From: Planctomycetaceae bacterium
GTDB lineage: Bacteria; Planctomycetota; MHYJ01; SBBU01
Length of the DNA stretch: 11,367 nucleotides
Direction: 5' to 3'
NCBI GenBank assembly: GCA_005239585.1
Contig: SBBU01000232.1
Location: forward strand, 1-11,367
Shown: piece after piece, positions 1-7,274 of the stretch
Layout of the letters: each line of letters opens with the position of its first letter
Numbering within the stretch: position 1 is the first letter of the stretch
The notes under the pieces: generated by a model
What the model was told of the DNA's origin: nothing
Database searches by the model: none
What the model saw: only the letters and a program-made list of their open reading frames with translations
Made by a program: the position numbers and the translations under genes

Positions 1-165
1 TCTCCATTGCTTTGTGCAATGCAGTACCATTAGGGTAGCTTTGGCTTGGCTACCGGTCAAGCATTTAGACCGCCGCTGCTAGAAAGTGTGGGAACTACTA
101 GACTATTCCAACAAATTCTTCGTGCCTATCGTATCATTTGTAGATATTAACTCTCAACATCTGAA
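1..165. other. Non-coding leader with clustered hairpins
   Basis: I see no gene in this stretch. It holds consecutive perfect inverted repeats: CATTGC/GCAATG (5-10 with 16-21, 5-nt loop), GGTAGC/GCTACC (34-39 with 49-54, 9-nt loop) and CGGTC/GACCG (54-58 with 68-72). A weaker GGAA/TTCC pair lies at 91-94 and 106-109. None is followed by a T-run, so these are not typical intrinsic terminators. The stretch could be a structured 5' leader of the toroid operon, a small RNA, or the tail of an upstream feature outside the window. I compared it by eye with c-di-GMP and cobalamin riboswitch cores and found no convincing match. Confidence 0.4.
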
Positions 166-186
166 TTGTTACAAAAAATATTCAAA

Positions 187-1416
187 ATGTATCAGATGAA
201 GATCATGAACTGTATCGTTTTTCCGGCCCTCTTTATCCTCTCATTTGGACCTACCCGGACCAATCAGGAAGATAAGAACACAAAACAAGATGCTGTGGAC
301 CAAGTCTCGCCCGAGGTAGAACGAGCCATCCAGAAGGGATTGGATTGGCTGAGCCAGTATGATTCTCAGAAACAATCAGGTTTCTCACACCTTCCTGAAA
401 CAGTTAGTTTTATCATGATTGCCTTTATGCTAAATGGACATGGTCCAGATGATGAAAAGTATGGTAAGAAAATACGTGGGTGGATTGATCGTGTAATTGC
501 AATGACACCAAAGCACACCTATCCATATGGCACTAAAACGTTTTTGCACGGTATAGGAACATTAGCCTTTGTCCAGGCGCATAAGATGACACAGGATAAA
601 GAGCTGCAAAGCAAGATAAAAAAGTGGGTTGAAGAGGCCGTAGAGAATCTACTGACACTACAGAAAAAAAATGATTATGGAGGATGGAGCTATTTTCCCG
701 AGAATCGTGGTAGGCATTCATTTGTAACATGCTGGGCGATTCAAGCGTTGTGGGCTGCCAAGTTTATAGGGATAGAAGTACCTAAGGAGAGTTTCGCCAA
801 GGCAAGTCAGTGCCTGCTGGGTATGTTTTGGGAGCACAAGGACGGAAGGGGAAATTTTCATTATAGTGCGATGGGTAAAGACAAATCTAAAGACCCGGTA
901 GAAGTAAAGACTAAATGGGCTGAAAAGCCAGATGAACATAAAGGTGATTTGATAACGTGTAATACGGTAGGGGCGCTAGGTCTGGCACATTGTGGACTGT
1001 CAGAATCCGCACAGGTAGATCGTACGATCCGGCACATTTTAGAACACCCCAACTTGAAACATTATGAATTTATGGTTGGCAGCGTAAACAAGTGTGGTCA
1101 TTGTACGTGGGACCTTGGGGTGTTTAATGGCATGCAGTTGGTAATGATATATAAAAAGTATGATTGGAAGGTTTGGCGAACGGAGATTGAGAAAACTATA
1201 GTTGCATCACAGTATGAAGACGGTACGATAAATCTGGAGAAGGAGTCTATGAAAGAGATGGCAAGGCTATTGAATAAACCCGAGCCGACGGAGGAAGAGA
1301 TAAGGGCAAAGTGTAAAAATGGATATCCGCTCTCTACAGCGCTCGCTGTAGGGGCACTGTCGATTCCCAAGGGCAAGGCGGTCTGGATTGAAGGTCTAGT
1401 AGACAAGAAAAAATAG
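187..1416 (+). CDS. Exported prenyltransferase/squalene-cyclase-like repeat protein (toroid protein 1)
   Basis: This is a secreted or periplasmic protein of about 409 residues with the alpha/alpha-toroid fold typical of prenyltransferase and squalene-cyclase repeats. The N terminus has a lysine followed by a hydrophobic stretch (IVFPALFILSFG), consistent with a signal peptide. Repeat hallmarks include an AIQKGLDWL helix followed by SQYD, LLTLQKKNDYGGWSYF (a QW-type motif) and ASQYEDGTINL. I see no DXDD acid motif as in squalene-hopene cyclase, so a cyclase reaction is unlikely. The substrate or partner is unknown. The start is uncertain: TTG at 166 and ATGs at 187, 196 and 205 are all in frame without a clear Shine-Dalgarno. 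ATG 196 gives the neatest signal peptide (MKIMNC). It is the first of three tandem genes; its stop is 5 bp before the next start. It is the most diverged of the three. Confidence 0.8.
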   Translation: MYQMKIMNCIVFPALFILSFGPTRTNQEDKNTKQDAVDQVSPEVERAIQKGLDWLSQYDSQKQSGFSHLPETVSFIMIAFMLNGHGPDDEKYGKKIRGWIDRVIAMTPKHTYPYGTKTFLHGIGTLAFVQAHKMTQDKELQSKIKKWVEEAVENLLTLQKKNDYGGWSYFPENRGRHSFVTCWAIQALWAAKFIGIEVPKESFAKASQCLLGMFWEHKDGRGNFHYSAMGKDKSKDPVEVKTKWAEKPDEHKGDLITCNTVGALGLAHCGLSESAQVDRTIRHILEHPNLKHYEFMVGSVNKCGHCTWDLGVFNGMQLVMIYKKYDWKVWRTEIEKTIVASQYEDGTINLEKESMKEMARLLNKPEPTEEEIRAKCKNGYPLSTALAVGALSIPKGKAVWIEGLVDKKK

Positions 1417-1421
1417 GGTGT

Positions 1422-2615
1422 ATGAACAGATTAATTTCTTATTTCATGTGCGGTTTTCCGTTACTGTGTCTAGCCGGCTCGGATTCCTCAAGTCACGAGA
1501 AGCAGGAAAAATCTGTCGCCAGTGCCATACAAAGCGGGTTAGGATATCTTCTTAAGAATCAGCTCGCAGAGGGGGGGTGGGATACGCCCAAGATTCTCCA
1601 AAAAGCAGGCGGATGCTTTGGAACAGTCAATGGTGTTGCAATGCTGGCGATCAAATTCAACTTGAAAGAAAACACTGAAAAGAATTTATCTACAGCCTTT
1701 GATAAAGCAAGGGATAATTTGCTGAAATTCAAGCCAAAGGGAGAACACTTTAAAAGTTCTGACTATAGACACCTTGAGAACACGTTCGTGTTTCTTTCTC
1801 TTGCTTATATTTACAGGGAGACAAAAGATGAGGCAATAAAGGGGAAGCTAAAAGAAATTGTAGATGCACTGGTTTCAGGACAGGAGGAACAGGGAGGTTG
1901 GACTTATTATGGAATAAAACCCAAGATCGATAAGCAGTATGATGAAAGGTTGCCCAAGGATGCTATAAAAATTGAGCAGTTTCCATTTATGACTGGGGCG
2001 ATAGTAATCTCTCTCTTGGAGGCCAAGGGCATTGGCATTGATGTCCCTGAGGATACGATCAAAAAAGGGGTCGAGTTCCTGAATGCGACACGCTATGGTG
2101 ATAAGGGCTTTAGATACGCACTAACTACAAATGGTGAGGGGACATCTAACACTCCACATGGATCATGTGCTCGGGCAGTCGCATGTGAGCTTGCACTCTT
2201 TCTTGCAGGATCAAGCAGTAAGGAAAAGCTTGCTGCTGCTGTAAATAACTTTTTCGAATTCAGGGACAAGTTGGAGATTGGCAGGAAAAAGGGTGCAGAG
2301 GGAAAGGATGGTAAGACATCAGGTCATGATTTTAAAAATGGGGCAATCTGCTCATATTATTTCTTTTTCGGACACTTTTTCGCGTTGCAGGCGCTGCACA
2401 TCCTTGATAAAGATACTAAGATTCAAGTAGGCAAGGATGGAAAAAAGGGCATAACAGATGCTATTGAGGCATTAAAAGCGGCCATGGTTGAAATTCAGGA
2501 TGATAAATATGGCGGAAGCTGGCTCGATTCAGGCTACACTGGTCGTAACTACGCAACGGCTATGGCCTTGGTCATATTATCAGGTGAGAAGATACTTACC
2601 AAGGGAACAAAATGA
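1422..2615 (+). CDS. Exported prenyltransferase/squalene-cyclase-like repeat protein (toroid protein 2)
   Basis: A 397-residue exported alpha/alpha-toroid protein. The N-terminal 20 residues are hydrophobic (FMCGFPLLCLAG), so it has a signal peptide; the cysteines do not form a good lipobox. QW-type motifs are QLAEGGWDTP (around residue 50), QEEQGGWTYY (mid-protein), GVEFLNATRYGDKGF and the C-terminal YGGSWLDSG. Residues 248-262 read SCARAVACELALFLA, with C249 and C255 matched at the same spacing in the next gene. There is no DXDD motif and no thioester CGEQ of the related macroglobulin domain, so activity is unknown and a binding or scaffold role is possible. A weak AGGG lies 3 nt before the start, overlapping the stop region of the preceding gene. 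Its stop overlaps the next start as ATGA, which indicates translational coupling. Confidence 0.85.
   Translation: MNRLISYFMCGFPLLCLAGSDSSSHEKQEKSVASAIQSGLGYLLKNQLAEGGWDTPKILQKAGGCFGTVNGVAMLAIKFNLKENTEKNLSTAFDKARDNLLKFKPKGEHFKSSDYRHLENTFVFLSLAYIYRETKDEAIKGKLKEIVDALVSGQEEQGGWTYYGIKPKIDKQYDERLPKDAIKIEQFPFMTGAIVISLLEAKGIGIDVPEDTIKKGVEFLNATRYGDKGFRYALTTNGEGTSNTPHGSCARAVACELALFLAGSSSKEKLAAAVNNFFEFRDKLEIGRKKGAEGKDGKTSGHDFKNGAICSYYFFFGHFFALQALHILDKDTKIQVGKDGKKGITDAIEALKAAMVEIQDDKYGGSWLDSGYTGRNYATAMALVILSGEKILTKGTK
2601..2606 (+). promoter_or_regulatory. Ribosome binding site of toroid protein 3
   Basis: AAGGGA lies 5 nt before the ATG at 2612, inside the end of the preceding gene. It fixes the overlapping start and is the clearest Shine-Dalgarno among the three toroid genes. 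Confidence 0.6.
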
Positions 2616-3874
2616 GGGAAAAGATATCAATCTTTGTGTTTCCGTTGATTGTTCTTCTTTCAGCATCTAGCCCACTAGAGGTTCAGGATAAATCAATCGA
2701 TCAAGTGATCGCTGGAGGTGTAAATTTTCTGTTGGGCAGCCAGGAGTCTGACGGGAGCTGGACGAAGAAATATATAATTTCACAGCAATTTGCCGGCGGA
2801 CGAGGGGCCTTTACCTCAATAGCTCTGTTGGGTCTCAGGGGACATAAAAATACTGATAGTAAAATCAATGATGCAATATCGAAGGCCAGGCAATATTTAC
2901 TTGACGCTGTAAAACTCGCAAGCAAGATCAATGAGGGAAATGACAACAGTTTCTGGAACAGGGCTTATAGCCTCTTGGCACTCGTCAGTCTCTATCGTGA
3001 AAAGGCAGATGATGGTCTTAAAGGCGTAATCCAGGGAAACATTGACGAGTTGGTAGCGGGGCAGAGAAAAAGCGAAAAGGAGGAGCGGGGAGGAGGATGG
3101 TACTATCACATCTTTAGGGGAAAAGATGGAGAAGAAGAGGATGAGGCAAAGAAAAAATTAACGGATCAATTTAAGGATAAAAAAAATCCTCAGAAATCTG
3201 ACTGTTCAGGCACGGAACTATTCGGGCGCGGTTTGCCTGTGACATTTTTAACATCGGTTTGTCTCATCGCGCTTTTGGAGGCAAAGGACGCGGGGTTTGC
3301 TGTCCCGCAGGAGGCAATTCAGGCAGGCGTTAGTTATCTAAACCGAATGCGTCAACAAGATGGATCGTTCAAATACTATGGAAAGACAACCTTTACAAAT
3401 AAATTGGCAGGTTCATGTGTTAGAAGTGCACCTTGTGAGCTTGCACTGCTACTTGCTGGCCATGGAAGCAAGGAAAGACTTGCATCAGCGGTCAGTATTT
3501 TTTTCAAGCACAGGGATATTGTAGACAAGGCATGGGAGAAGCAAAAAAGCGAGGGGAAGAAGCTGATCATGCACAGTGCAACCAAAGAGGGTGTTGCCCC
3601 ATATTTCTTTTTCTACGGATATTTTTGGACACTGCAGGCACTCTACTTTATTGATAAAGATACTCCTATCCAAATAGACAAGGCAGATGAGAAATCCACA
3701 AAATCGCCAGCAGAATGTATTGAGATCCTGAAAAAGACTATGGTCAAGACTCAGACAAGCGATGGAAGCTGGTACGACGGTCCATTAGGCGGTGCGCATT
3801 ATGGCACGGGATCAGCACTTGTAGTGATTTCTGGGCAAAAACTGGTTCAATCAAATCCTACCGAACGAAAGTAA
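2612..3874 (+). CDS. Exported prenyltransferase/squalene-cyclase-like repeat protein (toroid protein 3)
   Basis: A 420-residue paralogue of the preceding gene, aligning through nearly its whole C-terminal half (LLEAK, VP, CELALLLAG, FFFYGYFWTLQAL, IDKDT, DGSWYDG). It starts with a signal peptide (ISIFVFPLIVLLSASS). QW-type motifs are GGVNFLLGSQESDGSW (near residue 45), GGGWYYH, GVSYLNRMRQQDGSF and TQTSDGSWYDG. A charged insert near residues 168-200 (GEEEDEAKKK and following) separates two repeats and is absent from protein 2. Cysteines 269 and 275 match C249 and C255 of protein 2. The start is supported by AAGGGA at 2601-2606, 5 nt upstream, and by the ATGA overlap. No catalytic acid motif is visible. 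It is the last gene of the toroid operon. Confidence 0.85.
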   Translation: MREKISIFVFPLIVLLSASSPLEVQDKSIDQVIAGGVNFLLGSQESDGSWTKKYIISQQFAGGRGAFTSIALLGLRGHKNTDSKINDAISKARQYLLDAVKLASKINEGNDNSFWNRAYSLLALVSLYREKADDGLKGVIQGNIDELVAGQRKSEKEERGGGWYYHIFRGKDGEEEDEAKKKLTDQFKDKKNPQKSDCSGTELFGRGLPVTFLTSVCLIALLEAKDAGFAVPQEAIQAGVSYLNRMRQQDGSFKYYGKTTFTNKLAGSCVRSAPCELALLLAGHGSKERLASAVSIFFKHRDIVDKAWEKQKSEGKKLIMHSATKEGVAPYFFFYGYFWTLQALYFIDKDTPIQIDKADEKSTKSPAECIEILKKTMVKTQTSDGSWYDGPLGGAHYGTGSALVVISGQKLVQSNPTERK

Positions 3875-3881
3875 AACTTTC

Positions 3882-3896
3882 AGGTAAAAATTACCT
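3882..3896. repeat. AGGTAA-AAA-TTACCT inverted repeat
   Basis: A perfect 6-bp inverted repeat with a 3-nt centre begins 7 nt after the toroid operon stop. It is followed by a pyrimidine stretch (CTCTCTTTT at 3902-3910). The stem is AT-rich, so at best this is a weak terminator; an operator ahead of the lipid kinase gene is the alternative. Confidence 0.3.
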
Positions 3897-3932
3897 ACTA
3901 GTCTCTCTTTTAGAATATCAGATTTTAAGTGT

Positions 3933-4781
3933 TTGATTCTCAATGTGTTACAAAAAGCGGTATCTGGCACTATCTTTGCATTTCATCTATTGTTGAAAGA
4001 AGAATCAGAGATAATAGTTAATCCAAGGGCACGTTCAGGAAGAGTAGTACTGGATCTCATAAAAAGTCAAGGTGTCAGAGCAGATTGCACTTTATTAGCT
4101 GGAGGAGATGGGACAGTGCACAGGTTTATAAATAGCAGACTTGATTTTAAACCTATTGGTCTTGTGCCGTCTGGGACGGCAAATGACCTTGCCATAGGAT
4201 GCGGGATTCCTTGTGATATAAATCAGGCCCTTGAAAGGCTAAAGAGTGCTACTCCGCATACTATCGATCTAATATCAATCAATGGTTATAAGGTTGTTGC
4301 CTCCGTGGCACTTGGAATACCTAGGGCTATTGTGGAACGAGTGGAACGATGGAAGCAGAATCCGATTGTTAACATTTTAGGAAGAAGCCTTTACCTTGCG
4401 GCTGCAATCACAGAAGTTGTTACAGGCTCATATCAGCAATATAGATTTACAATAACTCATGCCAAGGGGACGGAGTCATTCTATGGACATACGATGCTTA
4501 TAATGAATCAGGCAGTCATAGCATCGCATCTGGTATTAGCGCCTGAGGCTAAAAACAACGACGGCTTTTTTGATGTCATTATATTTACAACACCCTGCCG
4601 CTTTAGAGTCCTAAATACACTGCTTTTTAGGGGTCGATGTGGAATTGTGCACCGTAGATATCGCTGTGCCACCGTGAAAACGGACACACCCGTTCCATTC
4701 ATAGCAGATGGCGAGTTTTACAAGTCCAGCTCTTTCTTTCAGATAAGTATTTTGCCGAATGCCCTAACAATCCTGTCTTGA
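3933..4781 (+). CDS. Diacylglycerol kinase family lipid kinase (YegS/BmrU-like)
   Basis: A probable soluble or membrane-peripheral lipid kinase transferring ATP phosphate to diacylglycerol or a related lipid alcohol. The catalytic domain shows NPRARSG (N30-P31), LLAGGDGTV (GGDGT at 57-61, the nucleotide-binding loop), PSGTANDLA, DLISI, VASVALGI and, near the C terminus, the DGFFDV and IADGE motifs. Together these support the DAGK_cat family fold through both lobes. The NP to GGDGT distance is 27 residues, about half that of typical members such as staphylococcal DgkB, so one beta-alpha unit of the N-lobe appears to be missing. The start is uncertain: TTG 3933, GTG 3945 and TTG 3990/3993 are in frame and no ATG or Shine-Dalgarno is seen; a start near 3990 would best match family N termini. 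It lies 58 bp after the toroid operon and could be cotranscribed with it. Confidence 0.8.
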   Translation: MILNVLQKAVSGTIFAFHLLLKEESEIIVNPRARSGRVVLDLIKSQGVRADCTLLAGGDGTVHRFINSRLDFKPIGLVPSGTANDLAIGCGIPCDINQALERLKSATPHTIDLISINGYKVVASVALGIPRAIVERVERWKQNPIVNILGRSLYLAAAITEVVTGSYQQYRFTITHAKGTESFYGHTMLIMNQAVIASHLVLAPEAKNNDGFFDVIIFTTPCRFRVLNTLLFRGRCGIVHRRYRCATVKTDTPVPFIADGEFYKSSSFFQISILPNALTILS

Positions 4782-4805
4782 GACTAGCGTGGAAATGGCA
4801 TAGTC

Positions 4806-5117
4806 TTGCTCGACACAAAGGAGAGGCTGGCTCGCGGGAAATTTGATCACTGGGTCGATGACCATCTTTCGTTCTCCAGGTCAACAGCTTACAGATATAT
4901 GGCAGTAGCCCAAATCGTCTCATTAATGAGACGATTCTTTCCCTTGGGCAGAACAATCGTATACGAGCTTATGGGGCTGCCAGAGGAGGAGCTAAAGAAG
5001 CTAACCCTCGATTCTGTCATAAACGGCAAAAGGCTGGGCGATATAACCTGTTGCGAGGGCCAAAAGGCATTTTCGCCTGAAAAAGAGGAATCGCCTATGA
5101 GCCAGTCGCATGACTGA
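4806..5117 (+). CDS. 5'-truncated DUF3102-like protein, possible pseudogene
   Basis: The translated frame reads TKERLARGKFDHWVDDHL then SFSRSTAYRYMAVAQ, which resembles the DUF3102 pattern (LIEAKE-LPHGEW--WLEE--GFS-RTA-RYM) found in small, possibly DNA-associated proteins. A later GLPEEELKKL also fits that family. The family N terminus is missing: the frame opens after a TAG at 4785-4787 and the best start is a TTG at 4806 without a Shine-Dalgarno. A perfect 24-bp palindrome (4913-4936) encodes eight residues (approximately IVSLMRRF) between AVAQ and FPLGRT. Removing 24 bp would restore a smooth AVAHFPLGRT-like reading, so it looks like an in-frame insertion. I read this as a degraded remnant that happens to remain open; it could still be expressed. 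No partner gene is evident. Confidence 0.45.
   Translation: MLDTKERLARGKFDHWVDDHLSFSRSTAYRYMAVAQIVSLMRRFFPLGRTIVYELMGLPEEELKKLTLDSVINGKRLGDITCCEGQKAFSPEKEESPMSQSHD
4913..4936. repeat. 24-bp perfect palindrome, copy 1 (core TTAA)
   Basis: The arms are AATCGTCTCA and its reverse complement TGAGACGATT, flanking a self-complementary TTAA core. The same arms occur at 8093-8116 with a different core. Copy 1 lies inside the DUF3102-like frame and occupies exactly eight codon lengths. Outside it, GCCCAA (4908-4913) and TTGGGC (4943-4950 region) can also pair with an asymmetric bulge, extending the potential structure. Confidence 0.85.
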
Positions 5118-5174
5118 AAGGTAGCTCAACTTGAAACATTTTGCAGGTTGCGGGGTCATACTATATAGCTTTTT

Positions 5175-5180
5175 AGGGAG
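5175..5180 (+). promoter_or_regulatory. Ribosome binding site of the 47-aa protein
   Basis: AGGGAG lies 5 nt before the ATG at 5186. It is one of the best-placed Shine-Dalgarno sites in the window and is the main argument that the very short reading frame behind it is translated. Confidence 0.6.
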
Positions 5181-5185
5181 CAAAT

Positions 5186-5329
5186 ATGGCAGAAACCGAG
5201 AAACAGAATCTCCAAGAAATCGAACAAATATGTAGAGCACTTGAGCAGGGCAAGATCACCTCTGACGAAGCAATTGGAATGATTGCTCTTCTAAGCAGAA
5301 AACCTGAACTTCTGAAATATCATTTGTAG
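5186..5329 (+). CDS. Small 47-residue protein of unknown function
   Basis: The protein starts MAETEKQNLQEIEQICRALE and ends SRKPELLKYHL before TAG. It is acidic, predicted helical, with an ALEQGKITSDEA segment resembling the short helical hairpins that end with LLxxKPELL in several small bacterial proteins. It has no signal peptide, membrane segment or cysteine pair. The start is supported by AGGGAG 5 nt upstream. It sits 68 bp after the DUF3102-like remnant and about 146 bp before the ABC exporter start. I do not recognise the family. It might be a surviving partner of the truncated upstream gene, or an independent small gene. Confidence 0.55.
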   Translation: MAETEKQNLQEIEQICRALEQGKITSDEAIGMIALLSRKPELLKYHL

Positions 5330-5342
5330 CGAGAGTCTCTCG
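5330..5342. repeat. CGAGAG-T-CTCTCG palindrome after the small gene
   Basis: A 13-nt perfect inverted repeat directly follows the TAG of the 47-residue gene. As RNA it would form a 5-bp stem with a GTC loop, but no T-run follows. It is a weak terminator or protein-binding-site candidate. Confidence 0.3.
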
Positions 5343-5466
5343 AGTATATCGCATGCTAGGTTAAGTTGCCCATTGTGAACTTTTTTATTGAATAACCGTC
5401 CACGTAAATGCGTTGCACTTCCGCCTTGAATGTATCATTACGTCATTTCTGATAAGATTAGTTGTT

Positions 5467-5471
5467 GAAGG
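5467..5471 (+). promoter_or_regulatory. Ribosome binding site deciding the ABC exporter start
   Basis: GAAGG lies 4 nt before the ATG at 5476. This selects ATG 5476 over the in-frame TTG at 5413, whose extra 21 residues have no counterpart in exporters of this family. Confidence 0.55.
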
Positions 5472-5475
5472 TAAC

Positions 5476-7152
5476 ATGAAAAACATCATTCGCTTCATAG
5501 CGCCATACAAGCGATATATTATTTATATCGCACTTGTTACAGTTCTTACTGCTGCAATTGCACTGATTCCGCCTAGGATTTTGGGGCTCCTATTTGATAA
5601 CGTTATCATTCCTGCACCTGAATATAGCAGCGCTCTAATCCATTTTTTCTTATATCTTGTTGGGATCTACATACTCTGTGAGCTCCTAGGGCTTGTGCTG
5701 GATTTTTTCAAGGCGGTTACCTTTGCTTCATTGAGCCGCAGATTCATGAAAGACCTGAGATTACGAATATTTTCAAGGCTCTGCGTACTCTCTGCGGCAT
5801 TTCACAACACGAACAAAAAAGGAGTCCTTCTCAACAGATTAATCTCGGATACGCGCCAATTTGATGAGCTCTTCAAGGGTGTGATAAGCTCATGGATTAT
5901 CGCACCATTTAGTCTTGTGGCGATTCTCATCATTATGCTTACGATAAATCCGTATCTTACCATTGTATCACTCCTGCCTGCACCAATTATTTATCTATGT
6001 ATTTGGTTTTTCGTTAGGCTCATGAGGGGGAAGTTCGAGGCCGTACGTGAGTCGGAAGAGGAGCTTTCAAGCCTTGCATTTGAACGTCTTTCTGGAATTA
6101 CGCAGGTTCAGGCATTAAGAGGGGAGGCCAAGTCGATAGCAAGCTTTGATAAGATACTCGATAAGCAAATAAAGTTGCGGTTAGACCTTGATCGAATAAC
6201 ATCACGTTATTATCCAATCCTTGGTTTTCTGAGCTCCACCGGGATTGTTTTAGCCCTTCTTTATGGGGGATTTCTATCTATTGGAAAAGAGATAACGGGC
6301 GGACAGGTTGTGATGTTCATTGCCTATCTTTCTTATGTCTATGTTCCAATGATGAATCTCACTCGTGCTAACCACGTCCTCCAGTCGCTCAAGTCGCTGG
6401 TAAAAGGGATAGAAGAAATATTAGACTCGGGCGATACTGTAGTATCAGGGACAGTTACAGCAGCTGAGGATCACCCGGATCTTGTTTTTGAAAATGTTCT
6501 ATTTGGATATGACAAATCAAGACCAGTGCTAAGTAAAATAAACCTCAGGATTCATTCAGGAGAGAGAATCGGAATAATTGGTGAGACGGGAGCAGGCAAG
6601 ACGACGATCGCAAAACTTGTCATCAGGCTCTATGATCCTGATAAAGGAAATATCTTGCTCGGGCCCAATGTGATTAAGGAACTCAAACTCGACACGCTTC
6701 GCGGTGACATTAGACTTGTTATGCAAGATGATATTCTCTTTGATGGCACAGTCCTTGAAAACCTGCTCTTTCCTCAAGAAGGGGAACTTGGACCACAAGT
6801 CGAGTCTATTTGCGACAGAGTAGCTGTTCATAAATTTGTTGCTGCCTTGCCGCATGGTTATAAGACCGTGATCGGAGAACGGGGTTGCAGGCTCTCGGCA
6901 GGGGAGCGGCAGAGGATCTCTATTGCACGTGCACTCTTGGCATCCCCGAAGATCCTAATACTTGATGAGGCAACGAGTAACTTGGACAAAAAGACGGAGG
7001 AAGAGGTTTTGCAGGGGATAATAGAACTAATGACTGGTAGGACAATTATTATGATCTCACACCGCGAAAGCGTTATGGAACTTGCAGAAAATGTCTATCA
7101 ACTCGAAGGAGGAATCCTAAAGCTAAAAAAGTTAAAGCAACCTCGAGTCTAA
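5476..7152 (+). CDS. ABC exporter half-transporter (MsbA-like, fused membrane and ATPase domains)
   Basis: A 558-residue inner-membrane ABC exporter half, expected to work as a homodimer or with an unseen partner. Residues 1-310 carry six predicted membrane helices, among them IALVTVLTAAIALIPP, FFLYLVGIYILCELLG, LVAILIIMLTI and LGFLSSTGIVLALLYGG. The ATPase domain follows: Walker A GETGAGKTT (369-377), Q-loop Q417, signature LSAGE (473-477; the canonical form is LSGGQ), Walker B ILILDEA with D497 and E498, D-loop SNLD, and H-loop H529. All catalytic residues are present, so it should be active. The family exports lipid A, lipids, peptides or drugs; the substrate cannot be told here. The nearby lipid kinase makes an envelope lipid substrate possible but unproven. 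ATG 5476 was chosen because of GAAGG upstream and family length; a TTG at 5413 is the longer alternative. Confidence 0.92.
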   Translation: MKNIIRFIAPYKRYIIYIALVTVLTAAIALIPPRILGLLFDNVIIPAPEYSSALIHFFLYLVGIYILCELLGLVLDFFKAVTFASLSRRFMKDLRLRIFSRLCVLSAAFHNTNKKGVLLNRLISDTRQFDELFKGVISSWIIAPFSLVAILIIMLTINPYLTIVSLLPAPIIYLCIWFFVRLMRGKFEAVRESEEELSSLAFERLSGITQVQALRGEAKSIASFDKILDKQIKLRLDLDRITSRYYPILGFLSSTGIVLALLYGGFLSIGKEITGGQVVMFIAYLSYVYVPMMNLTRANHVLQSLKSLVKGIEEILDSGDTVVSGTVTAAEDHPDLVFENVLFGYDKSRPVLSKINLRIHSGERIGIIGETGAGKTTIAKLVIRLYDPDKGNILLGPNVIKELKLDTLRGDIRLVMQDDILFDGTVLENLLFPQEGELGPQVESICDRVAVHKFVAALPHGYKTVIGERGCRLSAGERQRISIARALLASPKILILDEATSNLDKKTEEEVLQGIIELMTGRTIIMISHRESVMELAENVYQLEGGILKLKKLKQPRV

Positions 7153-7218
7153 CTAATCAAATCTTTCATTAATACAAACAGAATGATAAACAAAGTTACA
7201 ACTATCAAAATGTTTGAC

Positions 7219-7251
7219 AAAACCTGACAAAATGGCAGTTTTTGTCGTTTT
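7219..7251 (+). terminator. Terminator-like hairpin after the ABC exporter
   Basis: GACAAAA (7226-7232) pairs with TTTTGTC (7240-7246) across a TGGCAGT loop, and AAAAC (7219-7223) with GTTTT (7247-7251), leaving a CT bulge. The T-rich 3' arm and following TAATAA fit an intrinsic terminator, but the stem is AT-rich and the 67-bp distance from the stop codon is long. TGACAAAA also repeats directly at 7215 and 7225, so a protein-binding site is an alternative. Confidence 0.4.
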
Positions 7252-7274
7252 AATAAAGGCGGTCTATTAGCCGC

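Noticed and set aside
1..110. c-di-GMP-I riboswitch in the left leader
   Set aside because: GGTAGC and GCTACCGG look suggestive, but the conserved core and tetraloop-receptor elements are not present.
187..3874. Squalene-hopene cyclase activity for the toroid proteins
   Set aside because: No DXDD acid motif, shorter than the enzyme, and with export signals. Only the fold and QW-type motifs are supported.
5131..5168. TTGAAA and TATATA as a sigma-70 promoter of the 47-aa gene
   Set aside because: The spacing is about 25 bp, too long for a standard promoter.
5413..5475. N-terminal extension of the ABC exporter from TTG 5413
   Set aside because: ATG 5476 has GAAGG at a proper distance and gives the usual family N terminus, whereas the extension has no support.
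7213..7251. CRISPR-like or iteron array from the repeated TGACAAAA
   Set aside because: Only two direct copies and one inverted copy are present, and they are explained by a hairpin.
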